DNA from: Hydrogenimonas cancrithermarum
Lineage (GTDB): Bacteria; Campylobacterota; Campylobacteria; Campylobacterales; Hydrogenimonadaceae
Direction: 5' to 3'
Assembly (NCBI RefSeq): GCF_030296055.1
Contig: NZ_AP027370.1
Location: 1,476,501-1,540,500 of the forward strand
DNA length: 64,000 nt
Position numbers and translations under genes: made by a program
Notes under the pieces: model-generated
The model's database searches: none
What the model saw: the letters and a program-made list of their open reading frames with translations, nothing else
What the model was told of the DNA's origin: nothing
In this document: positions 63,054 to 64,000 of the stretch, one piece after another
Layout: every line of letters starts with the position of its first letter
Position numbering within the stretch: position 1 is the stretch's first letter

Positions 63054-63425
63054 GTGCCTACCATCAACCAATTGGTTCGTAGAGAACGCAAAAAGGTCAT
63101 CAAAAAATCTAAGTCTCCGGCATTGGTCAAGTGTCCGCAACGACGCGGCGTTTGTACACGTGTCTACACAACAACACCGAAGAAACCGAACTCGGCCCTT
63201 CGTAAAGTTGCGAAAGTCCGTCTGACAAGCGGTTTCGAAGTGATCAGCTATATCCCGGGAGAGGGACACAACCTCCAAGAACACAGCATCGTGCTGGTTC
63301 GCGGCGGCCGTGTAAAAGACCTTCCGGGTGTTAAGTACCATATCGTCCGTGGTGCGCTCGATACTGCCGGTGTTGCGAATCGCCGCGTATCACGCTCCAA
63401 ATACGGTACCAAACGCCCTAAATAA
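63054..63425 (+). CDS. rpsL: 30S ribosomal protein S12
   Basis: 123 residues, GTG start after AAAGGAAT. Decoding-centre protein; [13 protein letters not shown] and [10 protein letters not shown] carry the lysines altered in streptomycin resistance, here wild type. 124 bases after rpoC, with an AT-rich spacer that may contain its own promoter. Confidence 0.98.
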   Translation: MPTINQLVRRERKKVIKKSKSPALVKCPQRRGVCTRVYTTTPKKPNSALRKVAKVRLTSGFEVISYIPGEGHNLQEHSIVLVRGGRVKDLPGVKYHIVRGALDTAGVANRRVSRSKYGTKRPK

Positions 63426-63435
63426 TTCAAGATAA

Positions 63436-63918
<483 letters not shown>

Positions 63919-63947
63919 GCGACTCAGACCTTTACTTGTCTACCCAC

Positions 63948-63979
63948 ACCGAGCAGGTTACGCCTGCTTGGTCTTTTTT
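63948..63979 (+). terminator. Terminator after rpsG
   Basis: 10-bp stem ACCGAGCAGG/CCTGCTTGGT (one G-U) with TTACG loop, then C and six T. A strong intrinsic terminator, separating rpsLG from whatever follows. Confidence 0.88.
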
Positions 63980-63993
63980 AAACTGCAATTTGC

Positions 63994-63999
63994 TATAAT
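63994..63999 (+). promoter_or_regulatory. -10 element of the next gene, beyond the window
   Basis: TATAAT with TGC before it (extended -10), 15 bases after the terminator T-run. The downstream gene, expected to be fusA or another unit, is not in the window. Confidence 0.5.
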
Positions 64000-64000
64000 C

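Overview
The window is a chromosomal segment from a bacterium of the phylum Campylobacterota (Epsilonproteobacteria). Several things point there: separate but overlapping rpoB and rpoC genes (fused in Helicobacter and Wolinella); the order tRNA-Thr, Tyr, Gly, Thr, then tuf, rpmG, tRNA-Trp, secE, nusG, rplKAJL, rpoBC, rpsLG; a ribosomal protein superoperon that has no rpmD and carries a zinc-type rpsN; a Bpt-type leucyltransferase; and small periplasmic proteins of the kind found in that phylum. Base composition is moderate, near half G+C by eye. That is high for host-associated members and would suit a free-living sulfur- or hydrogen-oxidising relative, but the genus cannot be fixed from this sequence.

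Layout. Positions 1-16.1 kb are housekeeping and accessory genes: a sodium symporter cut by the window edge, a five-tRNA cluster behind a consensus promoter, an HtrA-type protease with a small esterase, a WYL regulator, an RmuC pair, an aldo/keto reductase, a large chemoreceptor, purN with the NAD(P)HX repair enzyme, rpsU, purT, rnhB and several small envelope proteins. An orphan ATPase (16.1-17.2 kb) precedes the S10-spc cluster (17.4-28.1 kb; rpsJ to infA). A hairpin-rich 0.5 kb gap with a probable terminator separates it from the alpha cluster (rpmJ, rpsM, rpsK, rpsD, rpoA, rplQ; 28.6-31.5 kb). Next come nfu, a TPR protein with murE, an exonuclease-type protein with cardiolipin synthase, and a divergent run of ferredoxin, panD, ybaB, a PDZ protein, ispA and tkt. 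From 41.3 to 48.9 kb the genes are mixed: bpt, yaaA, a glycosidase-like lipoprotein, bacteriohemerythrin, rhlE and a sulfite/nitrite reductase. The rest is the tRNA-tuf-rpoBC-rpsLG block.

Most of the window is core genome, and I see no phage, insertion sequence or CRISPR array. The least ordinary parts are a chemoreceptor that joins a CxxCH haem site to a C-terminal PilZ domain behind a CRP/FNR-type box, a 17-bp stem-loop in the tuf leader, a perfect 12-bp inverted repeat holding two divergent -10 boxes, a hairpin covering the bacteriohemerythrin ribosome binding site, and a short hairpin repeat shared by two ribosomal-protein spacers. Functions are assigned from recognisable motifs, not database searches.
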